A stretch of DNA of 64,000 nucleotides from Tahibacter aquaticus (GTDB taxonomy: Bacteria > Pseudomonadota > Gammaproteobacteria > Xanthomonadales > Rhodanobacteraceae). The notes under the pieces were generated by a model, which worked only from the letters and a program-made list of their open reading frames with translations, made no database searches and was not told the origin of the DNA. The translations under genes were made by a program, and so were the position numbers. Below, piece after piece: positions 53,126 through 61,115 of the stretch (positions are counted from its first letter, which is position 1; the number at the start of each line of letters is the position of its first letter). The stretch is taken from the NCBI RefSeq assembly GCF_004363655.1, contig NZ_SNZH01000007.1, positions 1-64,000 of the forward strand, given 5' to 3'.

Positions 53126-53710
53126 TCAGCGCGAAGGCTGCAGCTGATCCATCAGCCAGGCCTTGGCGAAGCGCCAGTTGCGCACCACCGTCGCGCGCGA
53201 CACGCCGCTGGCTTCGGCGATCTCCTCGGTGGTCAGTCCGGAGAAGAACTTCAGCTCCACCAGCTGCGCACATTCGCCGTCGATCGCTTCCAGCCGGGTC
53301 AGGGCATCGTGCACAGCCAGCCAGTCGGTGCGCAGGTCGATCAGGTCTTCGCCGCCTTCCGCATCGACCTGTTCCAGGCCGACGAAGGGCAGGCCACCGC
53401 CGCGCTTCTCGCTGCTGCGGGCGCGCAGATGATCGACCACGAAATTGCGGATCGCCCGCGCCGCGACGGCATAGAAATGCGTACGGTCGTGGAAATCCAG
53501 GTAGTCGGCGCGGGCCAGGCGCGCATACGCCTCGTTCGCCAGCTCCGTCGCACTGAAGGTGAAATCGCCGATGCAGCGCCGCAGCCGCGCCTGCGCCAGA
53601 TCGCGCAGCACCGGGTAGACGGCATTCATCAATTGACTTTCCGCGGCGCGATCACCTTCGCGCCACTTGACCAGCAAGGCGGTGATATCGGGGGCTGGAA
53701 TGGCAGGCAT
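53126..53710 (-). CDS. ECF sigma factor, kinase-associated type (paralogue 1)
   Basis: 194 residues from the ATG at 53710. Region 2 (AVYPVLRDLAQARLRRCIGD, SATELANEAYARLARADYLD, FYAVAARAIRNFVVDHLRAR) and region 4 (LVELKFFSGLTTEEIAEASG, VSRATVVRNWRFAKAWLMDQ). The acidic motif expected near region 2.1/2.2 for core binding is absent; the Thr in SATELANE is a candidate phospho-site by analogy with kinase-activated ECFs. Heads a sigma-kinase unit with 50517-53060. No anti-sigma gene is present, as expected for this type. Confidence 0.9.
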   Translation of the reverse strand: MPAIPAPDITALLVKWREGDRAAESQLMNAVYPVLRDLAQARLRRCIGDFTFSATELANEAYARLARADYLDFHDRTHFYAVAARAIRNFVVDHLRARSSEKRGGGLPFVGLEQVDAEGGEDLIDLRTDWLAVHDALTRLEAIDGECAQLVELKFFSGLTTEEIAEASGVSRATVVRNWRFAKAWLMDQLQPSR

Positions 53711-54204
53711 GGGGCGGACAGTAGCGAGGGAGAGGAGGGGTTACAAAGAACTTTCCCGGTGTCGCGACAACAGCATTCCTCGCAGCCGGGAGGCAACAGG
53801 GCAAGATTTACAGACTTAAGCGTATTTCAGTGGGGTAAGTTGGCACATGGGGAGGATGTGTGCGCAGCGCGGCTGACGCTGAGGATGCCGGGGGAGTGAG
53901 AGGCAAGTGTTTGAAAGATGTTAAGGGCAGGGGAATCGAACCGGACGTACGGAACGGTATAGTTCTGCCATGCTTGCTTGTTTCCTGCCGCTGCAGTGTC
54001 TGGGCAGTCCTTAGTCGTTGCTGAAAAACATCGCCTGTTTAGCTAGCCGCACCTCTTCCCGCACGACACGTCTGCTGGGACGGAAGAAGTGCGGCGGTGT
54101 ATGCCATCGCGATGGCAAAGTTTTGTTCTTAGGCATGACGGTGCTACCGAAAAAGCGTGCCGCCGATGATCACATCGGCCGACGCCGGGGCCGGCGCGGA
54201 TGGT
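53711..54204. other. 494-base intergenic stretch
   Basis: No supported gene. The right part has an imperfect inverted repeat at 54046-54094 (GCCGCAC...GTGCGGC with CTCTTCC/GGAAGAA inside), which may be the transcript end of the minus-strand GNAT gene. The left part must carry the promoter of the sigma-kinase unit; a minus-strand TTTGTAAC at about 53757-53750 is a possible ECF-type -35 but no fitting -10 was found. Confidence 0.4.
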
Positions 54205-54702
54205 CTACGCCGCGGTGAAATCTGCCGCCGTTTCGCCCGGCCTATGGCACAGCACCAGCCCCACCGCCGCAAACGCCTCGTTCCCCGCCAGGTGGCCTTC
54301 CACCCGCCGCTCCAGGCGAAAGCCTTCGGCCAGATAAAAGTGCAGCGCCGCGTCGTTGCCTTCGAGCACTTCCAGCGTCAACGGTGCGCGCGCACTGGCG
54401 ACCGCGTGCCGCAGCAGTGCCCGGCCCACGCCGCGCCGGTACAACGCGGGATCGACATACAGCCAGGTCAACTCGTCGTCCTTGAACGCGACGAAGCCGG
54501 CAACCTGGCCATCGCGTTCTGCTACGCAGACCTGCGCATCGAACAGCCCTTCGCTGGCTGCGGCCTGCGCCAATGGCAGAAACGCGGCGGTGCCGGCGCT
54601 TTGGCGCAGTTCGTCCAGCCGCGCCGCATCGTGGATGGTGCAGAGGCGGGCCCAGTCGCTATCGCGATAGGCGCGTACAAGCAGTGTCGAGGTGTTGTTC
54701 AT
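54205..54702 (-). CDS. GNAT family N-acetyltransferase
   Basis: 165 residues from the ATG at 54702; an in-frame ATG at 54744 adds 14 and sits just past a hairpin. LVRAYRDSDWARLCTIHDAA opening, DGQVAGFVAFKDDELTWLYV, acetyl-CoA loop PALYRRGVGRALLRHAV, and GNDAALHFYLAEGFRLER. Typical single-domain acetyltransferase, substrate unknown. Confidence 0.85.
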   Translation of the reverse strand: MNNTSTLLVRAYRDSDWARLCTIHDAARLDELRQSAGTAAFLPLAQAAASEGLFDAQVCVAERDGQVAGFVAFKDDELTWLYVDPALYRRGVGRALLRHAVASARAPLTLEVLEGNDAALHFYLAEGFRLERRVEGHLAGNEAFAAVGLVLCHRPGETAADFTAA

Positions 54703-54755
54703 GGCCGTACCTGCCGCTGCGGGCGTCGAAGCGGTGTTGTCCATCAACGTTGCCT

Positions 54756-54804
54756 GATTTTTCCTCTCCGTTGCGCAAAAACGAGTCGACGGAGAGGAAA
54801 AATC
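54756..54804. terminator. Long hairpin between GNAT and lactonase-like genes
   Basis: GATTTTTCCTCTCCGT and ACGGAGAGGAAAAATC: 16-bp perfect stem with a 17-base loop, about 180 bases past the stop of the minus-strand hydrolase at 54986. A/T-rich stem base suits termination. The stretch 54805-54985 has no gene. Confidence 0.65.
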
Positions 54805-54985
54805 GGGCTCTGTGCGATGCCAGGCGCATTCCGGCGCCGAGGCCTCACTATGCCGAAAAGACGCTGCCGAAGCATGTTTCCGATTGCATCCCGGAGTGGC
54901 AGTTATTCCTTCGGCAGGGGGGCGATGGCCTGCCGCCGCGATGTTGGCGCGCGCCTGGCGGCTTGCCCCACCCTGCGTTCTGGGG

Positions 54986-55894
54986 TCATTCCAACGCTGC
55001 CGGAAAGACCGGCAGCGTGTCGAAATCTTCGGGTACGTGCTGCCGGACAATTGTCGCGCCGGTCTTCTGCGCCAACGCTTCCGCATAGGCCATCGACTGC
55101 AGGGTCTGTTCGCGGCTGCTGTTATAGATAGGCACAAGGCGGCGTTCCTGCGATTCTTTCAAGATCCACAAATCGCCTGTCAACAACACCGCGCCGCTGC
55201 GCGCCGTGCGCACCAGCAGCATCGAGTGGCCGGCCGTATGCCCCGGCGCGCGATGGATGACCACGCTGCCGTCGCCGAAGACATCGTACGGGCTGTTATC
55301 GCCGATCACGATCTTCCTGGCTGCTTTCAGTTTGTCGTAGTGTGGGCTTTCGCCGCGTTCCTTGGCCGTCACCGAGAACGCGTTCTGCAATTCCTGCCGG
55401 TCGACGATCCAGGTGGCGCCGGCGAACAGATTGCCGTTGCCTGCGTGGTCGAAGTGAAGGTGCGAGAACGACACGTACTTGAATGACGACGGCGTCAAGC
55501 CAATCGTTTTCAGCGTTTCGCCCAGCGTCTGTTTCAGCGAAAACCGGAATGCGGCATCGGGTTCCGGCGTTTTCTTCGCCGTCTCGTCCGGCAAGCCCGT
55601 ATCCCAGATCAGATCGCCGCGCGGATGCCGGATGACGAAGCAGGGCACTACGGATTTGCCCGGCACACCCTTGAGCGATCCGTCGTCGGCGAGAAAGCCG
55701 GTGTCGGCCATTTCCACGCGGCCGCAGTCGAGGGCATAGAGCTTTGCTATGGCTGCGCCCGTGGTCGCAGCAACGGTTGTGGACTGGCTGGCGGCGCGGT
55801 TGCCGTTGTCCGGAACAGAGGCGGCCTGGCTGGCCTGCGTGAAGCAGTGCGCTGCCGCGAGGCTGGCGGACAGCAGCAGAGGAGTGGGTTTCAT
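54986..55894 (-). CDS. Exported metallo-beta-lactamase fold hydrolase, AHL-lactonase-like
   Basis: 302 residues from the ATG at 55894. Signal peptide LLLSASLAAAHCFTQASQAA. Zinc motif H145-L-H147-F-D149-H150 (FSHLHFDHAGN), APGHTAGHSMLLV with the third His, LLTGDLWIL with the bridging Asp, RQHVPEDFD at the end. The CGRVEM-x-DTG-x-x-x-DDG start and overall arrangement are those of the AiiA-like N-acyl homoserine lactonase family, but most family members with a signal peptide have unknown substrates. Quorum quenching is possible. Confidence 0.85.
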   Translation of the reverse strand: MKPTPLLLSASLAAAHCFTQASQAASVPDNGNRAASQSTTVAATTGAAIAKLYALDCGRVEMADTGFLADDGSLKGVPGKSVVPCFVIRHPRGDLIWDTGLPDETAKKTPEPDAAFRFSLKQTLGETLKTIGLTPSSFKYVSFSHLHFDHAGNGNLFAGATWIVDRQELQNAFSVTAKERGESPHYDKLKAARKIVIGDNSPYDVFGDGSVVIHRAPGHTAGHSMLLVRTARSGAVLLTGDLWILKESQERRLVPIYNSSREQTLQSMAYAEALAQKTGATIVRQHVPEDFDTLPVFPAALE

Positions 55895-56027
55895 GCAACG
55901 CGCGCTTTTCAAGGGCGAAGGCTTCGACGGTGGCGATTGCATCGCGCGTGGTCAAGTTTGGATAAGGCCGGCGGAGCCTGCACTGCGCCGAGCCGAAGCG
56001 CGGTGAAGCGACGAACCCATTGGATGT

Positions 56028-56068
56028 CCCCCCTCGAAACCCCGAATCGAAACCCCATCGAAAACCCC
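56028..56068 (-). other. Candidate G-quadruplex
   Basis: On the minus strand four runs of at least four G are separated by loops of 8, 9 and 6 bases, each containing TCGA (loops TTTTCGAT, TTTCGATTC, TTTCGA). Runs lie at 56068-56065, 56056-56053, 56043-56040 and 56033-56028. It sits between the stop of the hydrolase at 56092 and the start at 55894, on the transcribed-sense strand of both, so it could form in RNA as well as DNA. Confidence 0.6.
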
Positions 56069-56091
56069 GCCCAATCCCGGCCACTCATCCT

Positions 56092-57204
56092 TCAGTCCGC
56101 CGCAAACAGCTCAAGGAATTTCAGCGCAAGCGGATTCTTCTCCACTTCTGCCACCTGCAGCCGGCCAGGCCAGCTGAGGCCGTCGGTATTGCCCAGCGCT
56201 ACCAGGGTCAGCCCCTTGTCCGGCAGCTTGAGCAGCAGGCCGGCGTAGGCGTCGGGCCAGCGGCCCGCATGCCAGACCAGGCGCTGTCCGCGCCAGTGCT
56301 GGGTCCACCAGCCATAGGCATAGCTGGCCGGTTTGCCGTCGGCATCGGTCGGCGGCGTCCACATCTGCTGCAGCAGCGACGGCGGCAGAATGCGTCCCTG
56401 GTCAAGGGCCAGCGAGTATTCCGCCAGGCTGGTTGCGCTGGCGACGATGCCGCTGGAGGCATTCATCTCGGGATTGGGCAGCGGCGCAGGTTCGAGGCTA
56501 TCCGGCCCGTCCTTGGCATGGCGGAACGGCGGCGCGAGGTTGACCAGCGCCATCGCGCCCTTGGCGTCGCGCCAGCCGGCGGCGATGTTGCCGAGCTTCG
56601 CCTTGTCGATCACGTAGCGCCGCACCCACTGGTCGAACGGCTTGCCCGTTTTCTGTTCCACCCAGTTGGCAAGCCGGCCGAATACGATGGGGTTGTAGAG
56701 GAAGTTGCTGCCCGGTTTGCCGAGAACGCGCATCTGCAGCACCTGCCGCAGGCTGATGCGGGCGCTGCAGTCGATCTTCGGCGGCAGGTAGCCGTCGTCC
56801 AGCGCCTTGCCGCCGGCAAAAATGCTGCCGCTGCTCGCGAGCCCCTCGCAGCGCTGCTTCCAGTCCGACAGCGTGGTGAAATCGTCGTCGAGATCGATCA
56901 CGCCGTCTGCGTCCATCGCCAGCAGGGTGGCCGCAGTGAAGGTCTTCGTGATCGATGCCACCAGATAGCTGGTGTTTGGCGTCGTGGGTTCCTCGGCGTC
57001 GTGGTCCTGCCAGCCCATGCTTTCCGCGGCGACGATACGGCCGCCCTTGAGGATGGCGTACGAAAAACTGGGCAGCGAGCGCCCGGTGCGATAGTTCTGT
57101 GCAAACGTCTTGAATTCGGCCAGCTTGCCGGCGTCGTGTGCGGGCTGGGCCTGCAGCGGCGAGGCGAGGACGAATGCCGCGGACAGAAGGAATTTCCGCA
57201 CCAT
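56092..57204 (-). CDS. Serine hydrolase, beta-lactamase (class C-like) family, copy 1
   Basis: 370 residues from the ATG at 57204 (GGGGAGAAG site). Signal peptide MVRKFLLSAAFVLASPLQAQ. Active-site S84-x-x-K87 in VASITKTF, a YNP in NFLYNPIVF in place of Y-x-N, and WHAGRWPDAY near the position of the third motif. Exported penicillin-binding/beta-lactamase-fold hydrolase; peptidase or esterase activity is as likely as lactam hydrolysis. Starts one base after the stop of the next hydrolase gene, so both form one operon. Confidence 0.85.
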   Translation of the reverse strand: MVRKFLLSAAFVLASPLQAQPAHDAGKLAEFKTFAQNYRTGRSLPSFSYAILKGGRIVAAESMGWQDHDAEEPTTPNTSYLVASITKTFTAATLLAMDADGVIDLDDDFTTLSDWKQRCEGLASSGSIFAGGKALDDGYLPPKIDCSARISLRQVLQMRVLGKPGSNFLYNPIVFGRLANWVEQKTGKPFDQWVRRYVIDKAKLGNIAAGWRDAKGAMALVNLAPPFRHAKDGPDSLEPAPLPNPEMNASSGIVASATSLAEYSLALDQGRILPPSLLQQMWTPPTDADGKPASYAYGWWTQHWRGQRLVWHAGRWPDAYAGLLLKLPDKGLTLVALGNTDGLSWPGRLQVAEVEKNPLALKFLELFAAD

Positions 57205-57205
57205 T

Positions 57206-58426
57206 TCACTTCTCCCCTTGTTGACGCGGCGAAGGCGTCCAGAACGGCATATCGCCGTATTCCCAGCGCCACGGTGCGCCGGTCTCGCCGAGCACGAAAT
57301 GCACCAGCGCGGGAAAGGCGGCTTCCGCTCGCACATCATTGGCCAGAATCGCCACGCAGCGGCGGCGCTGTTCCAGGCAGACCAGGGTGTTGCCGGTCGA
57401 ATCGTTGTGGCCGCCCTTCATGAATCCACGGCCCTGTGGGCCGTCGAAGACGACGACACCGAGACCGGCGGCCAGCTGCGGGTAGCGTTGCGCCAGCGGC
57501 AGTTCGGCCTGCAGCGTGGGAAACTGGCTCGCCGTCGTGATCGGCAGTTGCGGCTTCACGAGTTCGGCGCGGCTGCGTGTCGACAGGCCGTCGCCTCGCA
57601 CGTAGGCCGCGGCGAAGTTCGCGAAGTCGGCAATCGTCGTATCCATCGAGCCGGACACACGCACCCTGCCACGTTCGTCGTGTGGCTCGACACTGCCGTC
57701 GGCACGCCAGCCATCGGCGAGATTGCGGGCGAAATCGGGGCGCCAGCGCAGGCCGGAGTTCGGCATCGCGAACCGGTCGAATACGCGGCGCTGCGTGGCT
57801 TCGCCCAGATCGATGCCAAGGCCGCGTTCGAGCACGAACTGCAGCAGGATCAGGCCTTCTCCCGAGTAGGCGTAGCGCGTGCCCGGTTCGAAGTGGATGC
57901 GCAAGCGGCCATCGGGCTCGAGGAAAGCGAAATTCGAAAAGCCGGCGCTGTGGGTCAGCAGCATGCGTGGCGTCAGTTGCCGCCAGCGCTCGTCGCCGGC
58001 AAGGCCCGACCAGGGCGCGTATTTTTCCTCGTCGGGATAGTCGGGCAACGGTTTCGCCAGCCGCTCGGCAATCGGCCGGTCGAGATCGAGCACGCCCTCG
58101 TCGACGAGGCGCATCACCGTATAGCCGAACACTGCCTTGGTCAGCGATGCGCCGTACATGACGGTGTCAGTCTGCAGCGGATCGCCGCGCTCGTTGCGCT
58201 GGCCATAGGCGCGCACCTGCTGCACGCGGCCGTCGTCGATGACGGCTATCGCAAGGCCACGCGCGCCAGTGGCCTCCATCGCGCGCGCCACTTCGGCATC
58301 GAGCGCTGCTGTCGTCGGCAGTGGCACGGCAGCGGCGGATGACGCGATGGCAAAGGCGGCAGTCGCGAGCAGGCGCAAGAACAGGGTGGTGCGGCGTGCG
58401 AAAGACGGCGAGTAGGGCAGTTGCAT
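57206..58426 (-). CDS. Serine hydrolase, beta-lactamase (class C-like) family, copy 2
   Basis: 406 residues from the ATG at 58426. Signal peptide (TTLFLRLLATAAFAIASSAA). S94-x-x-K97 in YGASLTKAVF, YAYSGEGLILL in place of Y-x-N, and MKGGHNDSTGN as the K-G/H-x-G-type motif near 350. First gene of a two-gene hydrolase operon, expressed from the ECF-type promoter at 58456-58486 and diverging from the sigma factor gene. Envelope or peptidoglycan-linked function is likely. Confidence 0.87.
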   Translation of the reverse strand: MQLPYSPSFARRTTLFLRLLATAAFAIASSAAAVPLPTTAALDAEVARAMEATGARGLAIAVIDDGRVQQVRAYGQRNERGDPLQTDTVMYGASLTKAVFGYTVMRLVDEGVLDLDRPIAERLAKPLPDYPDEEKYAPWSGLAGDERWRQLTPRMLLTHSAGFSNFAFLEPDGRLRIHFEPGTRYAYSGEGLILLQFVLERGLGIDLGEATQRRVFDRFAMPNSGLRWRPDFARNLADGWRADGSVEPHDERGRVRVSGSMDTTIADFANFAAAYVRGDGLSTRSRAELVKPQLPITTASQFPTLQAELPLAQRYPQLAAGLGVVVFDGPQGRGFMKGGHNDSTGNTLVCLEQRRRCVAILANDVRAEAAFPALVHFVLGETGAPWRWEYGDMPFWTPSPRQQGEK

Positions 58427-58455
58427 GGACGGTCTCCGGGGCGGGTTTGCCCGGA

Positions 58456-58486
58456 ATGACGTCCCTGCGCGGCGAAACTTACAGCG
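58456..58486 (-). promoter_or_regulatory. ECF-type promoter of the hydrolase operon
   Basis: Minus strand: -35 CGCTGTAAGTTTC (58486-58474), 16 bases between TGTAAG and CGTCAT, -10 ACGTCAT (58462-58456), about 30 bases before the start codon. The CGTC core -10 is characteristic of ECF sigma factors. Identical -35 and -10 blocks and spacing occur in the opposite direction at 58558-58588. Confidence 0.8.
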
Positions 58487-58557
58487 ACACGTATTGCCAG
58501 GCACGGGGCCGGACCTGGTCGGCCGTGATCCCCGGGGAATGCCCCGCCTTGCCGGAC

Positions 58558-58588
58558 CGCTGTAAGTTTCCCCGTCCTCGCACGTCAT
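58558..58588 (+). promoter_or_regulatory. ECF-type promoter of the sigma factor operon
   Basis: Plus strand: CGCTGTAAGTTTC (58558-58570), 16-base spacer between TGTAAG and CGTCAT, ACGTCAT (58582-58588), followed by ACCGG as in the partner promoter. It lies 32 bases before the sigma factor start codon. Identity with the divergent promoter strongly implies autoregulation. Confidence 0.82.
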
Positions 58589-58620
58589 ACCGGCCGACCC
58601 GCTGCGCAGGAGCGCCCGAT

Positions 58621-59172
58621 ATGCTTGCGATAGCAGTACTGGAGACTGGCGTGACCGAACACCCCGGGACCGATGCTCCCGCTGCGCTGGCGCGCCACTA
58701 CGGCGCGCTGGTATTCCGTGCCGCGTTCCGCATCCTCGGCGATGCGGCGCTGGCGGAAGACGTGCAGCAGGACGTTTTCCTGCGCCTGCTCGAACAGCCG
58801 CCAAGCGATGTTGCCTCCTGGCCTGCTTACCTGACTGCCGCCGCCGTGCGCCGCGCCATCGACCGCCAGCGCCAGCAGCGCCGCTGGTGGCGCGTCCTGC
58901 CGGTCTGGCGCGCACAGGCGCCGCAGTCTGCGGCCTCGGCCGAAGATGCGGGCCTGAGCGACGAACGCGCGCGGCGCCTGCGTGCAGCGATGGCAGAACT
59001 GTCGCCGCGCGAGGCGCAGTGCTTCAGCCTGCGCTACCTCGAAGGCATGGCGATCGACGACATCGCCCGCGTTCTCGCCATCACCAGCAATACCACCCAC
59101 GTCACTCTGCATCGCGCGCGCCGGCGGCTCGAAGCGCGGCTGGGCGACGCCGTCACGGAGGCTATGCCATGA
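58621..59172 (+). CDS. ECF RNA polymerase sigma factor
   Basis: 183 residues from the ATG at 58621 (GGAG site); a GTG at 58651 would trim ten. Region 2: YGALVFRAAFRILGDAALAE, DVQQDVFLRLLEQP with the usual acidic residues. Region 4: MAELSPREAQCFSLRYLEGM, DDIARVLAITSNTTHVTLHR. Short basic linker with RRWWRVLPVW. It overlaps the next gene by four bases (ATGA), which encodes its probable membrane anti-sigma partner. Predicted to use the twin promoters at 58456-58486 and 58558-58588. Confidence 0.92.
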   Translation: MLAIAVLETGVTEHPGTDAPAALARHYGALVFRAAFRILGDAALAEDVQQDVFLRLLEQPPSDVASWPAYLTAAAVRRAIDRQRQQRRWWRVLPVWRAQAPQSAASAEDAGLSDERARRLRAAMAELSPREAQCFSLRYLEGMAIDDIARVLAITSNTTHVTLHRARRRLEARLGDAVTEAMP

Positions 59173-59939
59173 CCATCCCGACCGAAGAAAAACTCTCGCC
59201 CGCACTGGCCGAGGCCGTGCAGGCGGCGCAGGAAGTCCCCACTGCCGCTGTCGATGCCGCGCAACTGCGCCTGACCGCGGCATTGCAGGCCCGTCCGCAA
59301 CGCCAGCGGCCGGCGGCGCGCCGCTGGGCAATGGCCGGGCTTACCGCCATGGCCGCACTCGTGCTCGCGATCGGCCTGCCGTTCCTGTCGGGACAAGGCG
59401 ATGCATTTGCCGCGGTGCAGGCGCATTTCCGCCAGTTCCGCACGCTGCAGATGGACGTGGTGCAGCGCCATGGCGGCGACGTGATGCAGACCTCGCGCAC
59501 GCGCGTCGATGCGGCCGGTGCGACGCGGACCGATATCGGGGAGTCGCTCAGCATCGTTGTCGATCCGGCGCGCGGTCGCGTGCTGACATTGCTGCATGAG
59601 GAAAAGCAGGCCGTCGTCGCCACGATTGCGCCGCATGTGGCGGCGACCGGGAGCGACATCGCCTGGCTGGACAAGCTGCGGCGCTATAGCGGCAAGGCGA
59701 CGCCGCTGACTGAAAAGCGCGCGATTGCCGGGCAGTCGGCGCAGGGATGGTTGCTCGATCTCGGCGGCAGCGCTACCGAGCTATGGGCCGATGCGGACGG
59801 GTTGCCGCTGGAGATGCGGGTGCTGGGTGGCCGTGTGCAGATCGACTATCGATTTGCGTTCGATGTCGAATTTGCGCCGGGCGTGTTTGATAGCGAGGTG
59901 CCGGTTGGGTATATGCAGGTGGCGGCGGACGGAAATTGA
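59169..59939 (+). CDS. Putative anti-sigma factor with LolA-like periplasmic domain
   Basis: 256 residues. Cytoplasmic N-terminus of about 55 residues (EEKLSPALAEAVQAAQEVPT), one membrane helix (AMAGLTAMAALVLAIGLPFL), then a periplasmic domain (80-256) with a LolA/MucB-like beta pattern (FAAVQAHFRQFRTLQMDVVQ, GGSATELWADADGLPLEMRV, YRFAFDVEFAPGVFDSEVP). Gene order and ATGA overlap with the sigma factor, plus the single-pass topology, support an anti-sigma role; no zinc-binding anti-sigma motif is seen. A decayed IS element follows directly. Confidence 0.75.
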   Translation: MTIPTEEKLSPALAEAVQAAQEVPTAAVDAAQLRLTAALQARPQRQRPAARRWAMAGLTAMAALVLAIGLPFLSGQGDAFAAVQAHFRQFRTLQMDVVQRHGGDVMQTSRTRVDAAGATRTDIGESLSIVVDPARGRVLTLLHEEKQAVVATIAPHVAATGSDIAWLDKLRRYSGKATPLTEKRAIAGQSAQGWLLDLGGSATELWADADGLPLEMRVLGGRVQIDYRFAFDVEFAPGVFDSEVPVGYMQVAADGN

Positions 59940-60888
59940 AGCAATGCTGGCCAATTACGCGAGTAAGCGAACCATCACGTAGCCGAACTGGCGCTTCACC
60001 ACACGAAATGGATGCTCCCCAATCGCCCGGATGCTGGCCTTCTGCTTTTCCGCTTGCTCGATCAACCGTTTTTCACGCCCTTCCGGCATGGCCTTCACGC
60101 TGTCGCGCTTGCGCGCAATCTTCCACTCCAGGCCTTGCGCGCAGCGCTCTTGTCCGCACCGGTATAGCCTGCGTCCGCGTAGGCCACTTGCTCTTTACCG
60201 TGCAGCAGGTATTCCGCTTCAGTGATGTCTGCCTCGTTGGCCGCCGTCGTCGTTACCGTGTGCACCAGACCCGAATCCACATCAACACCGATGTGCGCTT
60301 TCATGCCGAAATATCACTGCTAGCCTTTCTTCGTCTGATGCATCTCCGGATCACGCTCTCCCTCGGCATTCTTGGTCGAACTCGGCGCCGAGATGATCGT
60401 TGCATCCACGATCGTTCCCCGCTTGAGCAGAAGACCTTTCCGCGACAGATACCCGTTCACCCGCGCCAGGATCTCCGGCGCCAGCTCGAACGTCTCCAGT
60501 AATCGACGGAAGTTCAGAATCGTCGTCTCGTCCGGAATCGGCTTGGTCAGCGAAAAACCAGCGAACTGGCGCATCGATGCGATCTCGTACAGCGCTTCTT
60601 CCATCGCCGGATCGCTCAGCCCGAACCAGTTCTGCATCAGATGAACCTTCAGCATCGCCTTAAGCGGATACGGCGGCCGACCGTTACCCGCCTTCGGATA
60701 CACAGGCTCAATCAGGTTCAGCAGAATCGTCCACGGAATGATCTGCTCCACCTCCGCCAGGAACGTCTCACGGCGCGTCCGCTTGCGCTTGCTCGCGTAC
60801 TCCGAATCACCGAGCTCATCTGCGACATCGACCGGTTCCTGCTGGCGGGTTGACGCTATTTCAGCATAAGGACTTGTTCAGAGGTTCC
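59940..60888 (-). mobile_element. Decayed IS5-family element, truncated at its left end
   Basis: The right end carries GGACTTGTTCAGAGGTTCC (60870-60888), which looks like the terminal repeat of IS5-type elements; no matching copy is found at the left, where element sequence abuts the anti-sigma stop codon. Between them lies one broken transposase gene. The right end cuts an Rhs-type gene. So the element inserted in an Rhs locus and later lost its 3' end in a deletion reaching the sigma operon. Confidence 0.7.
59955..60828 (-). pseudogene. IS5-family transposase, multiply broken
   Basis: Reading from the ATG at 60828: MSQMS then a frame loss of one base (normal [18 protein letters not shown] continues in another frame), then [20 protein letters not shown] through [20 protein letters not shown] and HQTKKG. 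Two nonsense codons follow (TAG and TGA near 60320-60314), then [20 protein letters not shown] with the DDE-domain segment [11 protein letters not shown], another frameshift, and HPFRVVKRQFGYVMVR before the sequence leaves the family at 59955. At least four lesions; inactive. Confidence 0.85.
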
Positions 60889-61092
60889 ATAGGTAAATAG
60901 CTGAGCAGCCTGGCCGGCGAACTGTTTGAAAAGGCGATCGCCGGTCTTGTTGTAGCCATAGTCTTCGCGCATGGCATTTGAGCCATCGTCAACCCGGCCG
61001 AGACGGTATAGCCGGTCGTAGATATATTTACGCGTGGGGGATGCAGCACCTACGCTATCGCTTGCCGCTACGATACTAGTGCCATCCGACAA
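60889..61092 (-). pseudogene. Rhs/YD-repeat gene fragment
   Basis: The minus frame reads KYIYDRLYRLGRVDDGSNAM, then REDYGYNKTGDRLFKQFAGQ and AQLFTYGT, the YD-repeat pattern (Y-x-YD-x-x-x-RL, YGY-x-x-x-GDRL). It is cut on its 3' side by the IS5-type end at 60888 and on its 5' side by a stop upstream of repeat copy A at about 61092. Remains of a polymorphic toxin locus. Confidence 0.75.
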
Positions 61093-61115
61093 CCAGAATT
61101 CTCGCTACCAACGGT
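61078..61115 (-). repeat. Dispersed repeat, copy A
   Basis: Plus-strand sequence GTGCCATCCGACAACCAGAA then TTCTCGCTACCAACGG. Shares CATCC-x-A-x-AACC-x-GAATT with copies B (62573), C (62657) and D (63606). The 5' third (GGTTCC-TTGA-) is absent here. Confidence 0.5.

Noticed and set aside
56028-56068. CRISPR-like short repeat
   Set aside because: Only three TCGAAA(A)CCCC units with 11-13 base periods and no spacers; better described as G-rich repeat and possible quadruplex. No CRISPR array is present anywhere in the window.
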